Source: Candidatus Zixiibacteriota bacterium
Lineage (GTDB): Bacteria > Zixibacteria > MSB-5A5 > WJJR01
NCBI GenBank assembly: GCA_020058315.1
Contig: JAGVEK010000217.1
Span: forward strand, 1-9,061
Reading direction: 5' to 3'
Length of the DNA stretch: 9,061 nt
Shown: positions 7,827 to 9,061 of the stretch, one piece after another
How positions within the stretch are numbered: position 1 is the first letter of the stretch
How the letters are laid out: the number at the start of each line of letters is the position of its first letter
The notes under the pieces: model-generated
What the model saw: the letters and a program-made list of their open reading frames with translations, nothing else
Databases searched by the model: none
Told to the model about the DNA's origin: nothing
Made by a program: the position numbers and the translations under genes

Positions 7827-8252
7827 TCAGATGATCTGGCTTACCGCCAAGCCGCTCGCTTTCGCGTTCTTCGCCAGCGTCTCGTCTGCCGTCGCAATCC
7901 CGCTGGCGCCAGCTTCAAGCGCCATCGCCAGATGCAAGGCATCACCGGAGCGCAAGCCGCTTGCCGCATGCCGCGCCATCCCGGCAGCCTCTGCAAACGC
8001 CTTTCGACTCACCGGCAACAAACGCAAGCCAGACTTGCAGAAAGCGTCAAAGTCCTTCCACGCCGCCTGCGCCTGCTTGGCACTGATCTCCCCTTTTCGA
8101 ACCTTGATGGACAAAGCACTCGAAAACTCCGTCACTATCCAGTCAGACGATACCAAGGGCTCCGTGCAAGACTCAAACCATGCCTCGATTGCGGGGCTCG
8201 CCGGCTCCGGGACGAACATCGGAACCGCGGCGCTGGTGTCCAGATAGATCAT
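7827..8252 (-). CDS. vapC: VapC-family PIN-domain toxin (RNase)
   Basis: 141 residues from the ATG at 8252, preceded by a strong AGGAGGA at 8262-8268. The product starts MIYLDTSAAVPMF and has the acidic PIN residues D5, E42 (TEFSSAL), D104 (SGDALHLAMA) and D123 (TADE), so the Mg2+-dependent RNase site appears complete. By family it cleaves tRNA or rRNA and stops growth unless neutralised by VapB. The start shares one base with the vapB stop (TGATG), typical of a coupled antitoxin-toxin pair. The reading frame is open upstream to 8480, but that extension is out of keeping with the family and overlaps vapB, so I reject it. Confidence 0.93.
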   Translation of the reverse strand: MIYLDTSAAVPMFVPEPASPAIEAWFESCTEPLVSSDWIVTEFSSALSIKVRKGEISAKQAQAAWKDFDAFCKSGLRLLPVSRKAFAEAAGMARHAASGLRSGDALHLAMALEAGASGIATADETLAKNAKASGLAVSQII

Positions 8253-8500
8253 CAATAACGATCCTCCTGGCGCATCATCTGAACGGTCGTCGTCGTCATC
8301 GGCATGGTTGCCCGCAGCTTGCGTAGACGCTTGATGAATGCCGCCTTGTCGAACGGCTGAGCCGGCGTCAGCTTGATCTCGCCGATCGGCGTCACTTCGG
8401 CCTCGACGGTATCGCCCTCGCGCAACCCCGCAGCGCGCGTGCATTCCACCGGCAGCCGAACTGCCAGACTGTTGCCCCATTTCGCCAGTTGCAGTCTCAT
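8252..8500 (-). CDS. vapB: VapB-type antitoxin with AbrB/SpoVT (MazE-like) DNA-binding fold
   Basis: 82 residues starting MRLQLAKWGNSLAVRLP. This is the swapped-hairpin AbrB N-terminus, followed by LREGDTVEAEVTPIGEIKLTP. The C-terminal half (KAAFIKRLRKLRATMP...) would wrap the toxin. Start choice: GAGG at 8506-8509 lies 5 nt before the ATG at 8500. A longer frame to 8560 adds residues outside the family pattern and runs through the presumed promoter. Such antitoxins bind their toxin and repress their own operon; repeated half-sites upstream (8541-8574) and GATAC repeats (8517-8531) are candidate operators. The stop overlaps vapC. Confidence 0.92.
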   Translation of the reverse strand: MRLQLAKWGNSLAVRLPVECTRAAGLREGDTVEAEVTPIGEIKLTPAQPFDKAAFIKRLRKLRATMPMTTTTVQMMRQEDRY

Positions 8501-8502
8501 AA

Positions 8503-8793
8503 CTACCTCACTTGTTGATACGTGTAGATACATCGTAGCACAATGACCGCCATTGACCAAATGGCGTTACCATTTTTACCGACATCTGGGCAGTAATATG
8601 CACCGATACAGGAATATTCGAATACCCCGTACTCGCCACCGTCACCGCGCTTGGTATCGACAATCATCTTCAATTCGCCACCCTCGTCCGTATGGCATTG
8701 CAGGAGCGACGAGGGCACGATTAGGTCCCGCTTAGTCGCGAGTTGGCGCTCGAGTTCCAGCGCCAGACTTACCATGGAACATCCGCATTTCAT
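8503..8793 (-). CDS. Small ORF resembling a truncated DUF932-type mobile-element protein
   Basis: 96 codons from the ATG at 8793, with GGAG at 8802-8805 placed 8 nt upstream. The first ~35 residues (MVSLALELERQLATKRDLIVP as residues 7-27, split as MVSLALELERQ / LATKRDLIVP) recall the N-terminus of DUF932/DUF945-like proteins carried by integrative elements, from memory. Those are usually around 270 residues or more, so this one is much too short. Its last third (about residue 75 onward) is rich in Ile, Val and Cys and runs through the presumed vapB promoter and operators, which suggests it is not under coding constraint there. The stop falls 2 bp before vapB. I read it as a real 5' gene end joined to the vapBC module by a recombination break. 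It could also be a short intact gene of unknown function. Confidence 0.45.
   Translation of the reverse strand: MKCGCSMVSLALELERQLATKRDLIVPSSLLQCHTDEGGELKMIVDTKRGDGGEYGVFEYSCIGAYYCPDVGKNGNAIWSMAVIVLRCIYTYQQVR
8517..8531. repeat. Direct GATAC repeats, one helical turn apart, before vapB
   Basis: GATAC occurs at 8517-8521 and 8527-8531, exactly 10 bp apart, between the predicted vapB -10 element and the gene. The position and helical phasing fit a protein-binding site. The motif is short, so chance is possible. Confidence 0.35.
8532..8560 (-). promoter_or_regulatory. Weak σ70-like promoter candidate for vapB-vapC(-ihfB)
   Basis: On the minus strand TTGGTC (8555-8560) and TACGAT (8532-8537) are separated by exactly 17 bp. 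Each matches the consensus only partly (3/6 and 4/6). Support comes from position, about 30 bp before vapB, and from overlap with the palindrome at 8549-8565, as in self-repressed toxin-antitoxin operons. Confidence 0.4.
8549..8565. promoter_or_regulatory. Hyphenated palindrome, candidate VapB operator
   Basis: GCCATT-GACCA-AATGGC is a perfect inverted repeat with 6-bp arms and a 5-bp centre. It overlaps the candidate -35 of vapB. A third half-site CCATT follows at 8570-8574, so CCATT, AATGG and CCATT start at 8550, 8560 and 8570, in helical phase. Confidence 0.45.
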
Positions 8794-8826
8794 ATCGATT
8801 ACTCCAAAAGAAAAGCGGGGACGGCA

Positions 8827-8863
8827 GACCCCAGGCGGGGGCTGCAACATCCCCGCTGGGGTC
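8827..8863 (-). promoter_or_regulatory. Strong GC-rich hairpin in the leader of the DUF932-like ORF
   Basis: The two arms GACCCCAGGCGGGG (8827-8840) and CCCCGCTGGGGTC (8851-8863) form a 13-bp stem with one bulged base and a 10-nt loop. On the minus strand the hairpin lies 33 nt before the ATG at 8793. A third CCCCGC block at 8815-8820 (minus strand) followed by TTTTCTTTT can compete for the same GCGGGG strand, giving a terminator-like alternative fold. This looks like a leader control element. Confidence 0.5.
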
Positions 8864-8922
8864 ACTCGACGCTTCTTAAGGGCCGGCTGCTACCGCAAGA
8901 GCGTGTCATGGATGAATAACGC

Positions 8923-8950
8923 TTGACTTTTTCGTTTCCGGGCCGACAAT
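8923..8950 (+). promoter_or_regulatory. σ70-like promoter reading rightward
   Basis: TTGACT (8923-8928, 5/6 match to the -35) and GACAAT (8945-8950, 4/6 match to the -10) are spaced 16 bp. The palindrome at 8950-8963 lies directly after the -10, where a repressor would block transcription start. Confidence 0.5.
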
Positions 8951-8963
8951 GACATATATGTCA
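8950..8963. promoter_or_regulatory. Perfect 14-bp palindrome, probable operator
   Basis: TGACATATATGTCA is identical on both strands. It abuts the -10 of the rightward promoter, so it probably covers the transcription start. This is the usual design of an autoregulated small repressor or antitoxin gene. Confidence 0.6.
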
Positions 8964-8998
8964 ACACGTCTAAAGAAGTAGCCAGATTGTCCGAAGAA

Positions 8999-9061
8999 AT
9001 GCGAACAGAAGACATCTACCTGCTGCAGGAAGCAGTCCTCGTCAGATTGCAGTCGATGAAC
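8999..9061 (+). CDS. Start of an unrecognised gene, cut by the window edge
   Basis: An ATG at 8999 opens a frame of 21 codons, MRTEDIYLLQEAVLVRLQSM and one more residue, still open at the window end. The frame is also open upstream to about 8929 and reads KEVARLSEE just before the ATG, which looks like coding sequence. A short frame from ATG 8958 (MSTRLKK, stop at 8979-8981) would join it with a one-base shift. Only a weak GAAG is seen before 8999. I do not recognise the product. The promoter and palindrome upstream suggest a small autoregulated protein such as an antitoxin or repressor, but that is inference. Confidence 0.35.
   Translation, partial: MRTEDIYLLQEAVLVRLQSMN

Noticed and set aside
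7345..8247. 300-codon plus-strand ORF across ihfB and vapC
   Set aside because: It is antisense to two clearly recognised genes, has low-complexity Ala/Ser-rich composition and shows no domain.
8253..8480. N-terminal extension of the vapC frame
   Set aside because: It is the vapB region read in another frame, and the PIN domain begins with the methionine at 8252, which has a strong ribosome binding site.
1..9061. CRISPR array, tRNA or rRNA genes, IS terminal repeats
   Set aside because: I looked for regularly spaced repeats, cloverleaf-like segments and transposase frames and found none.

Overview
The window looks like an accessory (defence-island) stretch of a moderately GC-rich Pseudomonadota chromosome or integrative element. 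A betaproteobacterium is my best guess, from codon use, the σ54/IHF machinery and the general look of the proteins. Almost every gene is on the minus strand, so transcription runs from high to low coordinates. I read the layout from right to left.

8923-9061: a plus-strand promoter, a perfect 14-bp palindrome and the first codons of an unrecognised gene that leaves the window. 8503-8863: a structured, GC-rich leader and a short minus-strand ORF that resembles the N-terminus of DUF932-type proteins of mobile elements; it looks truncated. 7531-8500: a vapB-vapC toxin-antitoxin pair followed closely by an IHF beta-subunit gene. 7167-7530: a gap with a terminator-like hairpin and several inverted repeats.

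5664-7166: an RtcR/CARF-like σ54 activator (bEBP). Immediately downstream, at 5627-5642, lies a σ54 promoter that matches the TGGCACG-N4-TTGC(A/T) consensus at every defined base. It points at hsdR (type I restriction subunit), rmuC and hsdM (cut by the window edge; hsdS is presumably beyond it). These three are tightly packed, with overlapping stop and start signals.

The most interesting idea is that a type I restriction operon carrying an embedded rmuC is not constitutive here. It appears to be switched on by a ligand-sensing CARF-type σ54 activator, with a dedicated IHF subunit gene nearby that could supply the DNA bending such promoters need. The parts are seen in the sequence; the regulatory circuit is inference.
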